This document shows, in pieces, positions 25,426 to 36,122 of a stretch of 64,000 bases of DNA. The notes under the pieces are model-generated. The model saw only the letters and a list, made by a program, of their open reading frames with translations. It was not told the origin of the DNA and searched no databases. The position numbers were made by a program, and so were the translations under genes. Numbering within the stretch: the stretch's first letter is position 1; each line of letters opens with the position of its first letter. The stretch is from NCBI GenBank assembly GCA_963786225.1, contig CAWAYQ010000001.1, forward strand, positions 62,001 to 126,000, in the 5' to 3' direction. Origin of the DNA: Flaviflagellibacter sp963786225. GTDB taxonomy: Bacteria > Pseudomonadota > Alphaproteobacteria > Rhizobiales > Methylopilaceae.

Positions 25426-27289
25426 ATGCTTCAGGTAACCGACCTCACTCTCCGCATCGCGGGGCGCACTCTTATAGAGAACGCCTCGGTCATGATTCCC
25501 GAAGGCGCGCGGGTCGGCATTGTCGGGCGCAACGGCACCGGCAAGACAACGCTTTTCAAAGCCATCGCCGGCGATATCGGCCCGGACGACGGCACGATCT
25601 ATCTTCCGAAGGGCGCCCGCTTCGGCCGTGTCGCCCAGGAAGCGCCGTCCGGCCCGGATTCGCTCCTGGAGCGCGTGCTCGCGGCCGATACCGAACGCAC
25701 GGCCCTGCTCGAAGAGGCCGAGACCGCGACGGACCCGAACCGCATCGCCGAGATCCATACGCGCCTCGCCGACATCGAGGCCCATTCCGCGCCCTCGCGC
25801 GCAGCCCGCATTCTCGCCGGTCTCGGCTTCGACGCGGAGGCGCAGGCGCGGCCCTGCTCGTCGTTCTCCGGCGGCTGGCGCATGCGCGTCGCCCTGGCGG
25901 CGGTTCTGTTTTCCGAGCCGGATCTTCTGCTGCTCGACGAGCCGACCAACCATCTCGATCTCGAAGGCACGCTCTGGCTTCAGGATTATCTCGCGCGCTA
26001 TCCGCGCACCGTCCTCGTCATCAGCCATGACCGCGATCTGCTCGACGCCTCGGTCGATCACATCCTGCATTTCGATGCGGGCAAGCTCGTCCTCTACCGC
26101 GGCAATTTCCTGAGCTTCGACCGCCAGCGCCGCGAAAAGCTCGCGCTCGACGTCAAGGCGAAGCGCAAGCAGGACGACGAGAAGGAACGGCTGCAGGCCT
26201 TCATCAACCGCTTCAAGGCCAAGGCTTCGAAAGCCAAGCAGGCACAGTCGCGCGTCAAGCGCCTGGAGAAGATGGAGACGATTTCGGTCTCCATCGAAAA
26301 CGACGTGCCGCCCTTCTACATCCCGCCCTTCGACAAGCCGCTCGCGCCGCCGATCATCGCGCTCGACCGCGTCAGCGTCGGCTATGGCGACAAGCCGGTG
26401 CTGAAGAAGCTCAGTCTTTCGCTTGCGCCGGACGAGCGCATCGGCCTTCTCGGCGCCAACGGCAACGGCAAATCCACGCTCTCGAAGCTGTTCGCGGGCG
26501 AACTGAAGGCGATGGAGGGCGAGATGACCGCCTCCTCGCGCATGAAGGTCGGCTATTTCGCGCAGCACACTCTGGAAGGCCTGGAGCTCGACCAGACGCC
26601 CTATCAGCATGTGCGTACGCGCATGCCGGGCGTCGCCGAATCGGTGGTCCGCGGCCGCACCGCGCGCATCGGATTTTCGGGCAATCGCTCCGAAGTGCCG
26701 GTGAAGAGCCTGTCCGGCGGCGAGAAGGCGCGCCTCGCAATGGGGCTTGCGGTGTTCGACGCCCCTCACCTTCTGATCCTCGACGAACCGACCAACCATC
26801 TCGACATCGACAGCCGCGCCGCGCTCGTCGACGCGCTCAACGAATATGAGGGCGCGGTCATCATCGTCAGCCATGACCGCCATCTCCTCGACGCCTGCGC
26901 CGACGAGCTCTGGCTCGTCCAGCACGGCACCGTGACGCCGTTCGACGGCAGCCTCGACGATTACCAGAAGATCGTGCTGAAGGCCGCGCGCAAGGATGCG
27001 GAGCCGAAAGTCGAGCCGGTGCCCGACGATAATTCGCGCACCAAGCGCGCCTCGCCGAGCTCGCTGCGCCACAAGCTGAAAGAACTCGAAGGCATGATTG
27101 CGAAGCTGGAGCCGGAAATCGGCCGCCTCGACAAGGAACTCGCAGCGCCTGATCTGTATGCACGCGATCCGGTCAAGGGCGCCGAAATGGCAAAGCAGCG
27201 CATGACCCTCGCCTCGGCGCTCGCCGAAGCAGAGGAGCTATGGATCGATACGGGCGAGCGGTTGGCGGCGGCTGAAGCCGCGCGTCTGA
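25426..27289 (+). CDS. ABC-F family ATP-binding protein (ribosome-associated type), frame lost at its 3' end
   Basis: Two ABC cassettes in one soluble chain: Walker A GRNGTGKTTL and signature SSFSGGWRMR in the first, GANGNGKSTL and KSLSGGEKARLA in the second, both with LLLDEPTNHLD/LILDEPTNHLD, joined by the charged linker (KRKQDDEKERLQAFINRFKA). C-terminal coiled coil. Such proteins act on the ribosome. The open frame actually runs on to 27753 (775 residues), through a REP-like element and antisense to holC. Dropping one C in the CGCGCG at 27279-27284 ends the protein at TGA 27287-27289 after ...LAAAEAAV, giving a normal 620 residues; I take this as the real end. Confidence 0.88.
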
Positions 27290-27290
27290 G

Positions 27291-27450
27291 GCGCCCTCCC
27301 TCCCCTGAATGGGGAGGGCCGACTCGTGCGAAGCACGAGCGGGGGTGGGGTGATGGCCTATCCATCCTCGCCGCATATGCGGAGAAGCGGCACCCCCCAC
27401 CCCGGAGCGCTTCGCGCTCTCGGCCCTCCCCACAAGGGGGAGGGAAAGAA
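27291..27450. repeat. Composite inverted REP-like element (copies 2 and 3)
   Basis: Copy 2 (27296-27366) is the inverse of the element at 1941-2010. Copy 3 (27389-27447) is a related variant in the opposite orientation (CACCCCCCACCCCGGAGCG...GGCCCTCCCCACAAGGGGG). A palindrome CCGCATATGCGG at 27371-27382 lies between them. The unit fills the gap between convergent ABC-F and holC, a typical BIME position. Confidence 0.7.
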
Positions 27451-27456
27451 AAAAGG

Positions 27457-27907
27457 CTACGCCTTCTTTTCCCAGCGTCCGTTGTCGTCCTGCTGCCAGT
27501 ACGTCACCTCGTGGCCGGCAGCCTTCAATTGCTTCCAGCGCTCGCGTTCCTTCGCCAGCGCCTCGTCATCGCTCCCGTCGAAGAGCACGAGAGCGCGCGC
27601 ATACGCCGAGAGATCCGGCGACGCCGCACCTTCGATCAGGACCCGCACCTCAGCGCGCGTTCGGATTCGTGTCCGTGGTCGTCAGCAGAATGGGCTGCGT
27701 CTCCGGCGCGCCGTCGGCTTCCGTGCCGTGCGGCAGGAAGCTGTCGTCGGTGAAGCTCCACAGCGCGTCGTCGAGCGCGCGAAGACGCTCCGGCGTTTCG
27801 GCCTGCACCACCACGTTCCAGCCGCGCTCGAGGCACTTGCCGAGCAGAACCGGCAGCACCTTTTCGAGGGGCTGGTTCTGCAGATGGTAGAACAGGATTT
27901 CGGCCAA
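27457..27907 (-). CDS. holC: DNA polymerase III chi subunit, with frameshift
   Basis: The first part (AEILFYHLQNQPLEKVLPVL, QAETPERLRALDDALWSFTD, PILLTTTDTNPN) and second part (EVRVLIEGAASPDLSAYARA, FDGSDDEALAKERERWKQLK, AGHEVTYWQQDDNGRWEKKA) are both diagnostic of HolC but lie in different frames. The join is in the GCGCGC at about 27648-27653, where one surplus base creates a premature TGA. Corrected length is 149 residues. Chi links the clamp loader to SSB. TTG 27907 is taken as the start; it follows the pepA stop by 5 bp, and pepA-holC is a common pair. Confidence 0.9.
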
Positions 27908-27912
27908 GCCGC

Positions 27913-29415
27913 TCAGACCTCGTAATAATCCGCCACGAGCTTGTCGAGCAGGCGCACGCCCCAGCCCGAACCCCAGCTCTTGTTGATGTCGTTCTGCAGC
28001 GAGCCCATGCCGGTGCCGGCGATGTCGAGATGCGCCCACGGCGTGCCGTTGACGAAACGCTGCAGGAACTGCGCGGCGGTGATCGAGCCGCCGTAGCGGC
28101 CGCCGGTGTTCTTCATGTCGGCGAATTTCGAGTCGATCATCTTGTCGTAGGCCGGGTCGAGCGGCAGGCGCCAGACGCGTTCGCCGGTCGCGACGCCCGA
28201 CGCCGTCAGGCGGTCCGACAACTCGTTGTTGTTGGAAAACAGGCCGGCATATTCCTGGCCGAGCGCGACCAGGATCGCGCCGGTCAGCGTCGCGAGGTTC
28301 ACCATGAACTGCGGCTTGAAACGGTCCTGTGCGTACCAGAGCACGTCGCCGAGGACGAGCCGTCCTTCGGCATCGGTGTTGATGATCTCGATCGTCTGTC
28401 CGGACATCGAAGTCACGATATCGCCCGGGCGCTGCGCCTTGCCGTCCGGCATGTTCTCGGCAAGTCCGATCAGGCCGATCGCATTGACCTTGGCCTTGCG
28501 GCTCGCGAGCGTGTGCATGAGGCCGACCACGCAGGCCGCGCCCGCCATGTCGCCCTTCATGTCTTCCATGCTGGCGGCGGGCTTGATGGAAATGCCGCCG
28601 GTGTCGAAGGTCACGCCCTTGCCGATGAAGACGACGGGTTTCGCCTTCGAGCTCTTCGCCCCGTTCCAGCGCATGACGACGACCCGGCTTTCCTTGTCCG
28701 AGCCCTGGCCCACGCCGAGCAGCGCGCCCATGCCGAGCTTCTTCAGCGCCCTCTCGTCGAGGATTTCGACATCGACACCGTCACCGACGAGCTTCGCCGC
28801 ACGCTTGGCGAACTCTTCCGGGTAGAGAATGTTCGACGGCTCGTTGACGAGATCGCGCGCAATGTCGACGCCCTCGGCCAAAGCGAGATGCGCCTTCCAG
28901 GCCTTCTTCGCGCCGGCCTCGTCATCAAGCGCAAATGTCAGATTCGACGCGCAGGCGCCGTTTTCCTCGTCCGGCTTCTTCTTCGTCTTGTAGCGATCGA
29001 AGGAATAGGACCTGAGGCGCGCGCCGAGGGCCATGTCGGTCGCGGCCTTCGCCGCGTCGTCGTCGAGGCCGGGCGGAATTTCAACGAGCACGGTCGCCTT
29101 GTCGGCGTTGCCGATCTTGCCGAGCACCTGCCCGCCGGTCTTCACCCATTCCGTCGCCGGATCGCCCTCGCCCCGGCCAAGTCCGAACACGATCAACCGG
29201 TCGATGTCGGTGCCGGCCGGTGCCGCGATCTCGAGCGCGCTTCCGGCTTTGCCCACGAACTTCGCGGCTTTGGCTATCCGGTCGAAGCCCTTGATTCCGG
29301 CGATCAGTTTTTTGGAGGAACCGGAGAAGCCGAGCTTGCTGTCGGTGAGCACGACCACTGTGCCGCTGTCCGGGAGGTGAGTCTTCGAGAACGCGATTTT
29401 CGGGATCGGGGCCAT
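27913..29415 (-). CDS. pepA: Leucyl aminopeptidase (M17)
   Basis: 500 residues from ATG 29415 (AGGAG upstream). M17 motifs: GKGVTFDTGGISIKP (metal-binding Lys and Asp), the signature NTDAEGRLVLGD, and the C-terminal AGTGMGSLQNDINKSWGSGW. It releases N-terminal residues from peptides in the cytoplasm. Divergent from lptF and followed by holC, the usual alphaproteobacterial arrangement. Confidence 0.95.
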   Translation of the reverse strand: MAPIPKIAFSKTHLPDSGTVVVLTDSKLGFSGSSKKLIAGIKGFDRIAKAAKFVGKAGSALEIAAPAGTDIDRLIVFGLGRGEGDPATEWVKTGGQVLGKIGNADKATVLVEIPPGLDDDAAKAATDMALGARLRSYSFDRYKTKKKPDEENGACASNLTFALDDEAGAKKAWKAHLALAEGVDIARDLVNEPSNILYPEEFAKRAAKLVGDGVDVEILDERALKKLGMGALLGVGQGSDKESRVVVMRWNGAKSSKAKPVVFIGKGVTFDTGGISIKPAASMEDMKGDMAGAACVVGLMHTLASRKAKVNAIGLIGLAENMPDGKAQRPGDIVTSMSGQTIEIINTDAEGRLVLGDVLWYAQDRFKPQFMVNLATLTGAILVALGQEYAGLFSNNNELSDRLTASGVATGERVWRLPLDPAYDKMIDSKFADMKNTGGRYGGSITAAQFLQRFVNGTPWAHLDIAGTGMGSLQNDINKSWGSGWGVRLLDKLVADYYEV

Positions 29416-29547
29416 TTCGGATATAACTCCTGTTCGAATCCGGACGCGTGGGCAATGAGACGGGACGGATTCGGGCAATCACTGGCCGGTGTCTTAGAAC
29501 AGGCCTCAATTTACGCAAAGCAATTGCGCTAGAATTCGCGGGACACC

Positions 29548-30663
29548 ATGGGCGCGCTTCAACGCTACATCCTGCGATCTACCGCAACCGCGTTCGTGGC
29601 GAGCCTTGTCGCCGTCACCGCCATCGTCTGGGTGTCGCAGGCCCTGCGTGATTTCGACCTCATTACCGCCAAGGGCCAGTCGTTCTGGACCTTCGTCGCC
29701 ATCACCCTCCTCGCCGTGCCGTCATTTGCGCTGATCGTCACCCCGTTCGCGCTGTTCGGTGCGGTGGTGTTCGTCCTCAACCGGCTGAACACGGATTCCG
29801 AACTCGCCGCCATCAGCGCCGCGGGTGTCCGGCCCGTCTCGTTGCTGACCCCGTTTCTCATTCTCACCCTCATCATCAGCCTTGCGGCCGGGGCGCTGAG
29901 CCTGTCGGCCATTCCGGCCGCCTTGCGGGTCATCCGCGAAATGCTGACCGAAATTCGCGCCGACATTGTCGTGAACGTTCTGCGCGAGGGCGAATTCACC
30001 AATCTCGACAACAAGATAACGCTTCATGTCCGGCGCCGGGAAGCCGGGGCCGCGCTAACCGGCCTCCTCATCGACGACAACCGCAAGAAGGGCGAAAACC
30101 TCGTCTACACCGCCGAGCGCGGCCAGGTTCTCAAGACCGAGGACGGCACATTCCTCCTGCTGCGAAACGGCGCGATGCAGCGCAAGATTGCCGGTGAAGT
30201 CGACGCCAGCCTTGTCGTGTTCGACAGCTACGCCTTCGACCTCTCTCCCTTTGCCGCGGACGAGACGGCCGTCACCTACAAGCCACGCGAACTCTACGTC
30301 TCCGAACTCTGGAACCCGACATCGATGAGCAAGGGCCAGACGCAAAGCCGGCTCCGGGCCGAGTTGCACGAAAGGCTTGTCAGCGCGCTCTATCCGATTG
30401 CCTTCATGTGCATTGCTTTCGCGGCGCTCAGCCGTCCGCGCACGACGCGCCAGGGCCGATTCGCCTCGATCATTCTGGCGATCGTTTCGATCATGCTGTT
30501 GCGGCTCGCCGGTCTCGGCCTTGTGAATATGGCCAAAACGTCGCCATGGGCCGTGCCGCTTCTCTACGCGGTGCCGCTGACGGCGAGCGCGGGCGCATTG
30601 ATCTCCGCCATCGGCATCCGGAACCCGTTCCGGCGGGCGTTGCGCCGGCCGGCTGCGGCCTGA
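29548..30663 (+). CDS. lptF: LPS export ABC transporter permease LptF
   Basis: 371 residues of the LptF/LptG (YjgP/YjgQ) family: three N-terminal membrane helices (LRSTATAFVASLVAVTAIVW; LLAVPSFALIVTPFALFGAV; LILTLIISLAAGALSLSAIP), a periplasmic beta-jellyroll of about 150 residues, and three C-terminal helices. With LptG and the ATPase LptB it extracts LPS from the inner membrane. First in the lptF-lptG-lptD run and upstream of lptG by 8 bp. Confidence 0.93.
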   Translation: MGALQRYILRSTATAFVASLVAVTAIVWVSQALRDFDLITAKGQSFWTFVAITLLAVPSFALIVTPFALFGAVVFVLNRLNTDSELAAISAAGVRPVSLLTPFLILTLIISLAAGALSLSAIPAALRVIREMLTEIRADIVVNVLREGEFTNLDNKITLHVRRREAGAALTGLLIDDNRKKGENLVYTAERGQVLKTEDGTFLLLRNGAMQRKIAGEVDASLVVFDSYAFDLSPFAADETAVTYKPRELYVSELWNPTSMSKGQTQSRLRAELHERLVSALYPIAFMCIAFAALSRPRTTRQGRFASIILAIVSIMLLRLAGLGLVNMAKTSPWAVPLLYAVPLTASAGALISAIGIRNPFRRALRRPAAA

Positions 30664-30671
30664 GTTCGCGC

Positions 30672-31749
30672 ATGCCCGCCATCCTGTCGCTCTACATCGT
30701 GCGCCGCCTCCTCTCGGCCGTCGCGGTGACGTATGTGATTCTGTTCGCCCTGATCTTCCTTATCGATTTCGTCGATCTGCTGCAGGACATGGGAGGCAGC
30801 GCCAAGGCGACATTGTTCGACGTCGTTCTCCTCGGCCTCCAGCGGGCGCCGATCATCGTCGAGGAAATCTTTCCGTTCACGGTCCTCTTCGCCGCTATCG
30901 CCGCTTTCGTCAGCCTGTCGCGCAAGATGGAGCTTGTTGTCGCGCGCGCTACCGGCGTTTCGGTCTGGCAGATCCTGGCACCGGCCCTCTTGGCGGCGGC
31001 CTTTCTCGGCATCGCGGTGACCGCCCTCTACAATCCGGCCGCGACCTGGCTCAAGGAGCGCTCGGTCACCTACCAGGCACAATTGTTCGACCGTTCGCTG
31101 ACGAAGAACGGCACGCGCTGGATCCGCCAGCGTGGTCCCGACGACCAATCGATTCTGCGTGCCGTCGATTCGAAAGATCGCGGGCGAACCCTGATCGGCG
31201 TCACCGGGTTCGTGTTCACGCCGGACGGCGCGTTCCGGGCGCGTGTGGATGCGCCGACCGCGACCCTGAGCAACGGCTATTGGGAATTGCCGTCGGCGCG
31301 CGTGATCCGCGAAGGCACACCGCCGGAATCACACACCCTTTTTCGGCTGCCCACGAACCTGTCGGCGGACCAGGTCGCTGAGACCATAACCTCGCCCGAA
31401 ACCATCTCGTTCTGGGAGCTTCCGAGGGTCATCGCACAGTGGGAATTATCGGGCATCCCGACCGAGAAGTTCCGCCTACGATATCAAGATCTTATGGCTC
31501 GTCCTGCAACCTACGCGACCATGGTCCTGATCGCCGCTACCGTGTCGCTCGGGTTCGCCCGTTTTGGGGGTGTGTCAAGAGCAATTCTCGGTGGCGTGCT
31601 GGCAGGGCTTCATGCTCTATGTCGGCGGTGAAATGGCCGGTGATTTGGGGGCGGCGGGTTTCATCACTCCGGTCGTTGCGGCCTGGGCCCCCTCCATCGT
31701 CGGCGGTTTGTTGAGTGTAACGGTACTATTGTACCAGGAGGATGGGTGA
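30672..31749 (+). CDS. lptG: LPS export ABC transporter permease LptG, with frameshift
   Basis: Starts MPAILSLYIVRRLLSAVAVT and has the LptG layout: three helices, a periplasmic domain, then three helices. The last helices (FMLYVGGEMAGDLGAAGFIT, PSIVGGLLSVTVLLYQ) are in a different frame from the rest. Removing one G in GGG at 31605-31607 restores GGVLAGFMLYVGGEMAG and a 358-residue protein. Its stop (TGA 31747-31749) overlaps the lptD GTG, so lptG and lptD are translationally coupled. Confidence 0.92.
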
Positions 31750-34168
31750 AGGTTACCCTTCGGACCCAGAGGGAAGAGGCTGCGCAGGTGGGAGCCTTCG
31801 CCGCGACACTATTCCTTTGCCTATTTTCCCTCGCGCTCCCCGCAGCTTACGCCCAGACTCCCGCCCCGCCTTCGGTCACCGCCCAACCAGGCCAGAAGAT
31901 GTTCGTGACCGCCGACGAGGTGGTCTATGACGACGTCCGCAAGACCTCGTCCGCAGTCGGATCCGTGAAGCTCTATTACGGCGAAGCGACGCTTGAGGCC
32001 GACCGGGTCGTCTACGACCAGAGCACCGGCAAGGTCTTCGCCTACGGCAATGTGCGGCTGAACGACCAGGGCACCGTCTACCAGTCGGACCACATGGTCC
32101 TGACCGACAATTTCCGCGACGGCTTCGTGCAATCCCTCCTCGTCGAGGGCTCCGACCGCACCCGCTTCGCCGCGGCAAGCGCCACGCGCACGGGCGGCGA
32201 TGTCGTCGTGTTCAACAAGGGCGTCTACACGGCCTGCCCGGCCTGCATCGACAACCCGTCGAAGCCGCCGCTCTGGCAGGTCAAGGCGGCGCGCATCATC
32301 CACGACCAGGGCACGAAGACGATCCATTACGAGGATGCCACGATCGAGTTCTTCGGAAAGCCGATCGCCTGGCTGCCGTTTTTCTCGCATGCCGACGCCA
32401 CGGTGAAGCGCAAGAGCGGCGTCCTGATGCCGAGTTACATGTCCTCGACCGAGTACGGCGTGGGCGTACGTACCCCCTACTATTGGGCGCTCAAGCCCAA
32501 CATGGACGTCACGTTCGCGCCCGTCGTGTTCTCCGAACAAGGCCTGATGCCGGACGTCGAGTTCCGCCACCGTACGATGGACGGTGCGTATTCGATCCGC
32601 GCGGCCGGTATCTTCCAGCAGAACACGGACCTCTTCGACGAACCTGACCAGCAGGAAGAATTCCGCGGCGCGATCACGAGCACGGGCGAGTTCCAGATCA
32701 ACGACTTCTGGTCCTGGGGTTGGAACGCGAACCTCCTGTCCGACAAATGGGTCCTGGACGATTACGACCTCTGGGGCGCCAACTGGTCGGAGGCGGTCAA
32801 CACCGCGCATCTCACCGGTATCGGCGAGCGCAACTATTTCGAACTGCGCGGTTATCAGTTCTACGGCCTGTCGCAGGACGACGTTCAGGAGCAGCTCCCG
32901 ATCGTCGGTGTCTGGGATTATAATTACGTCCACGACAAGCCCATTCTCGGCGGCGAATGGGCGATGAATTTCAACCTTACGAACACATGGCGTGAGGAAA
33001 CCGATTTCGAACCTACGACGGCCGGCAATGTCAGCCTCACGGACGGAGGCTCGCCGTTCCAGTCGCGCCGGACGACCTCTGGTCAGTCGGCGGCCAGAAC
33101 CTCAGCTGCTCAGTGTTTCGACAGGACGACTGCGCCGTTCCCGGCATGGGCGGCAGCTATACGCGCCTCTCGGCCGACACCAGCTGGCGCCGCGAATTCA
33201 TCGATCCCGTCGGTCAGATCTGGACGCCGTTCGCGTTCGCGCGCGGCGATGTGATGTACCGCAATCCGAACGACAATCCGGACCTCGCGAATTACATCGA
33301 CACCGACGAAGAAACCCTCGGACGCGGCATGATCGGCGTCGGCCTCGAATACCGCTATCCGTTCGTCGCGGACTCGAGCATCGGCACGCACATCATCGAG
33401 CCCATCGCCCAGGTCATCCTGCGTCCGAACGAAACCGAGATCGGCAATGTCCCGAACGAGGATGCGCAGAGCCTGTTCTTCGACACCTCGACCCTGTTCT
33501 CCTGGGACAAGTTCTCGGGCTATGACCGCATCGAAGGCGGCGGCCGCGCCAATCTCGGCGTGCAGTACACGCTCAACATGAACAATGGCGGCTTCGCCCA
33601 GTTGATGTTCGGCCAGTCCTATCAGCTTTACGGCGAGAACTCGTTCGCCGAAACCGACCTGACGCAGACCGGGGTGGACAGCGGCCTCGAAACCGACACG
33701 TCCGATTACGTCGCCAGCGGCTATCTCAAAGTCTCGCGCGAACTCGCATTCGCGTCACGCTTCCGCTTCGACGAGGAAACATTCGAGGCCCGCGCGACCG
33801 AACTCGAAGCCAATTTCACGGAAGGCCCGGTCACGGCCGCCGTCGTCTATGGCAACTATGACGCGCAGCCGCAGTTCGGCTTCGAGCCTGCCGAAGGCGT
33901 GGTCGGCAGCACCAGGCTGAACGTGACGGACAATTATTACGTGCTCGGCGCCGCCCGCTACAACATCGAGACCGAGAAGCTCGACCGCGCCCAGGTCGGT
34001 GCCGGTTATCTCGACGAGTGCTTCTCGTTCGGCGTGAACTACGCCGTCGACTTTACCGAGAACGGCAACGAAGATCCTGTGCACAAGATCTTCTTCCGGG
34101 TGGCGCTTCGCACATTGGGCGAAGCCGGCTACCTCGTTCGACGTGAGCAAAATGATCAAGAGCGATGA
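31746..34168 (+). CDS. lptD: LPS assembly outer-membrane protein LptD, with frameshift
   Basis: GTG 31746 overlaps the lptG stop. Signal peptide ends near LPAAYAQ; an OstA-type jellyroll follows (VFAYGNVRLNDQGTVYQSDH, ACPACIDNPSKPPLWQVKAA with two Cys), then the large beta-barrel. The N-terminal two thirds and the last third (YTRLSADTSWRREFIDPVGQ, GYLDECFSFGVNYAVDFTEN) are in different frames; the break lies at about 33040-33070. Unlike the other breaks here, this one needs either two extra bases or one missing. About 807 codons in total. It places LPS on the cell surface. surA does not follow. Confidence 0.92.
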
Positions 34169-34223
34169 CGGCCTCGCGCCGCCCTGACCGCTCCCGGCTT
34201 TGGTAAAAGCTGCCGTTAACGGA

Positions 34224-35234
34224 ATGAACCCGATGATCCCGCTTGCAGTCACCATGGGCGAGCCCGCGGGCATCGGCCCGGAGATCGCCTTGCAGGCATG
34301 GATGCACCGGCTCGCGCGCGACGTACCGCCGTTCTTCATTCTGGCCGATCCCGACCATCTCGCCCATCTCGCTGAGGGTCTCGGCTACGCGGTTCCGATT
34401 GTGGTCACTGACCCGGAACGTGCGTTCGAAATGTTTCCGCTCGCTCTGCCGGTCCTGCCGCTCGCCATGGCCGTGCTCGCCGAGCCCGGCGTGCCGAACC
34501 CCGCCGATGCGCCTGCGGTCATCGAAGCCATCCGGCGCGGTGTGCAGTTCGTCCACGACGGTCGCGCCTCGGCGGTCGTTACCAATCCGATCTCGAAGGC
34601 GCCGCTTCAGCGCGCGGGGTTTCCTCATGCCGGCCACACCGATTATCTCGGCGTGCTCGCGGAGGAGTTCTGGGGCGCCCCGGCGCGCGCGGTGATGATG
34701 CTGTGGACGCCCGGACTCGCGGTCGTTCCGGTCACCGTCCATATTCCTCTCGCGGACGTGCCGAAGGAGCTAACCCGCGAGCTCATCGTCGAGACCGCGC
34801 GCATCGTGGCGCGCGATCTCTCCGCGCGCTTCGGCGTGACAAGGCCGCGCCTGTCGCTCGCGGGACTCAATCCTCATGCCGGCGAAGAAGGCGTCCTGGG
34901 CAGAGAGGACGCCGACGTGATTGCGCCCGCGATCGCGGAGCTTCGCGCCGATGGGATCGACGCCTCCGGTCCCTACCCGGCCGACACCCTGTTCCACGCG
35001 GCGGCACGCAGCCGCTACGACGCCGTCCTCGCAATGTACCATGATCAGGGACTTATTCCCATCAAGACCATTGCCTTCGACAGCGCCGTCAACGTCACGC
35101 TCGGTCTGCCTTTCGTGCGTACCTCGCCCGACCACGGCACGGCATTCGACATCGCCGGCCAGGGCAAGGCCGATCCGTCGAGCCTTATCGCCGCGCTGAA
35201 GCTCGCCGCGCGCCTCGGGACCCATACGGCGTGA
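34224..35234 (+). CDS. pdxA: 4-hydroxythreonine-4-phosphate dehydrogenase
   Basis: About 336 residues. PdxA motifs: TMGEPAGIGPEIALQAW at the N-terminus, TNPISKAPLQ, the metal-binding HAGHTDYLG and AMYHDQGLIPIK, and SPDHGTAFDIAGQG. It oxidises 4-phosphohydroxythreonine in pyridoxal phosphate synthesis. Possible starts are 34200, 34224 and 34233; all precede the conserved core. The stop overlaps the ksgA GTG (GTGA). Confidence 0.95.
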   Translation: MNPMIPLAVTMGEPAGIGPEIALQAWMHRLARDVPPFFILADPDHLAHLAEGLGYAVPIVVTDPERAFEMFPLALPVLPLAMAVLAEPGVPNPADAPAVIEAIRRGVQFVHDGRASAVVTNPISKAPLQRAGFPHAGHTDYLGVLAEEFWGAPARAVMMLWTPGLAVVPVTVHIPLADVPKELTRELIVETARIVARDLSARFGVTRPRLSLAGLNPHAGEEGVLGREDADVIAPAIAELRADGIDASGPYPADTLFHAAARSRYDAVLAMYHDQGLIPIKTIAFDSAVNVTLGLPFVRTSPDHGTAFDIAGQGKADPSSLIAALKLAARLGTHTA

Positions 35235-36085
35235 GCGCGCTCGACGATCTGCCGCCACTGCGCGACGTCATCCGCCGCCACGAGCTCTCGGCCCGCAAAA
35301 GCCTCGGCCAGAACTTCCTCCTCGATCTCAATCTCACGGCCCGCATCGCCCGCGCCTCGGGCCCGCTGGAAGGTGTCGATGTGGTCGAGGTCGGCCCCGG
35401 CCCCGGCGGCCTGACACGCGCCCTGCTGGCGCTCGGCGCGCAGCGCGTCGTCGCGATCGAGAAAGACTCGCGCGCCGTCGCCGCATTGAGAGAGATCTCG
35501 GCGCACTATCCCGGGCGTCTCGTCGTGGTCGAAGGCGACGCGCTGGAGGCCGATCTCTCGCCGCACCTTTCAGGCGGCCCGGCGCGCGTGGTCGCGAACC
35601 TGCCCTACAACATCGCAACCGTGCTTCTCGTCGGCTGGCTCACATCGGAGCCCTGGCCGTCCTGGTGGCAATCGCTGACCTTGATGTTCCAGCGGGAAGT
35701 GGCGGAGCGCATCGTCGCGCCGCCGGGCAGCGAGGCCTATGGCCGCCTCGGCGTCCTTGCCGGCTGGCGCACGGAAGCGAAAATCCTGTTCGACGTCGCG
35801 CCCTCGGCCTTCGTGCCGCCGCCGAAGGTCACCTCCTCCGTCGTCCATTTCGTCCCGCGCGCGAATCCGGAACCGTGCTCGGCGAAAATGCTGGAGGCCG
35901 TGACACAGGCCGCCTTCGGCCAGCGTCGCAAAATGCTGCGACAGAGCCTGAAGAGTGTATTCCCCGACCCCATACCGGCGCTTGAAGGCGCAGGGATCGA
36001 GCCGACACGGCGGGCGGAAGAGATCGACGTGAAGGGCTTCGCCGCGCTTGCCCGTGCCCTGGAAGCGTCGCGCCGGCGGGCCTGA
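35231..36085 (+). CDS. rsmA: 16S rRNA dimethyladenosine transferase
   Basis: 284 residues (KsgA). GTG start overlapping the pdxA stop. Motifs: ARKSLGQNFLLDLNLTARIA, SAM-binding VVEVGPGPGGLTRALL, catalytic NLPYNIATVLL, and FVPPPKVTSSVVHF. It dimethylates two adenosines near the 3' end of 16S rRNA; the pdxA-ksgA pair is widely conserved. Confidence 0.96.
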   Translation: MSALDDLPPLRDVIRRHELSARKSLGQNFLLDLNLTARIARASGPLEGVDVVEVGPGPGGLTRALLALGAQRVVAIEKDSRAVAALREISAHYPGRLVVVEGDALEADLSPHLSGGPARVVANLPYNIATVLLVGWLTSEPWPSWWQSLTLMFQREVAERIVAPPGSEAYGRLGVLAGWRTEAKILFDVAPSAFVPPPKVTSSVVHFVPRANPEPCSAKMLEAVTQAAFGQRRKMLRQSLKSVFPDPIPALEGAGIEPTRRAEEIDVKGFAALARALEASRRRA

Positions 36086-36122
36086 CCGCAACTTCATCTC
36101 TATATGAGCGTTCTCGTCTCTG

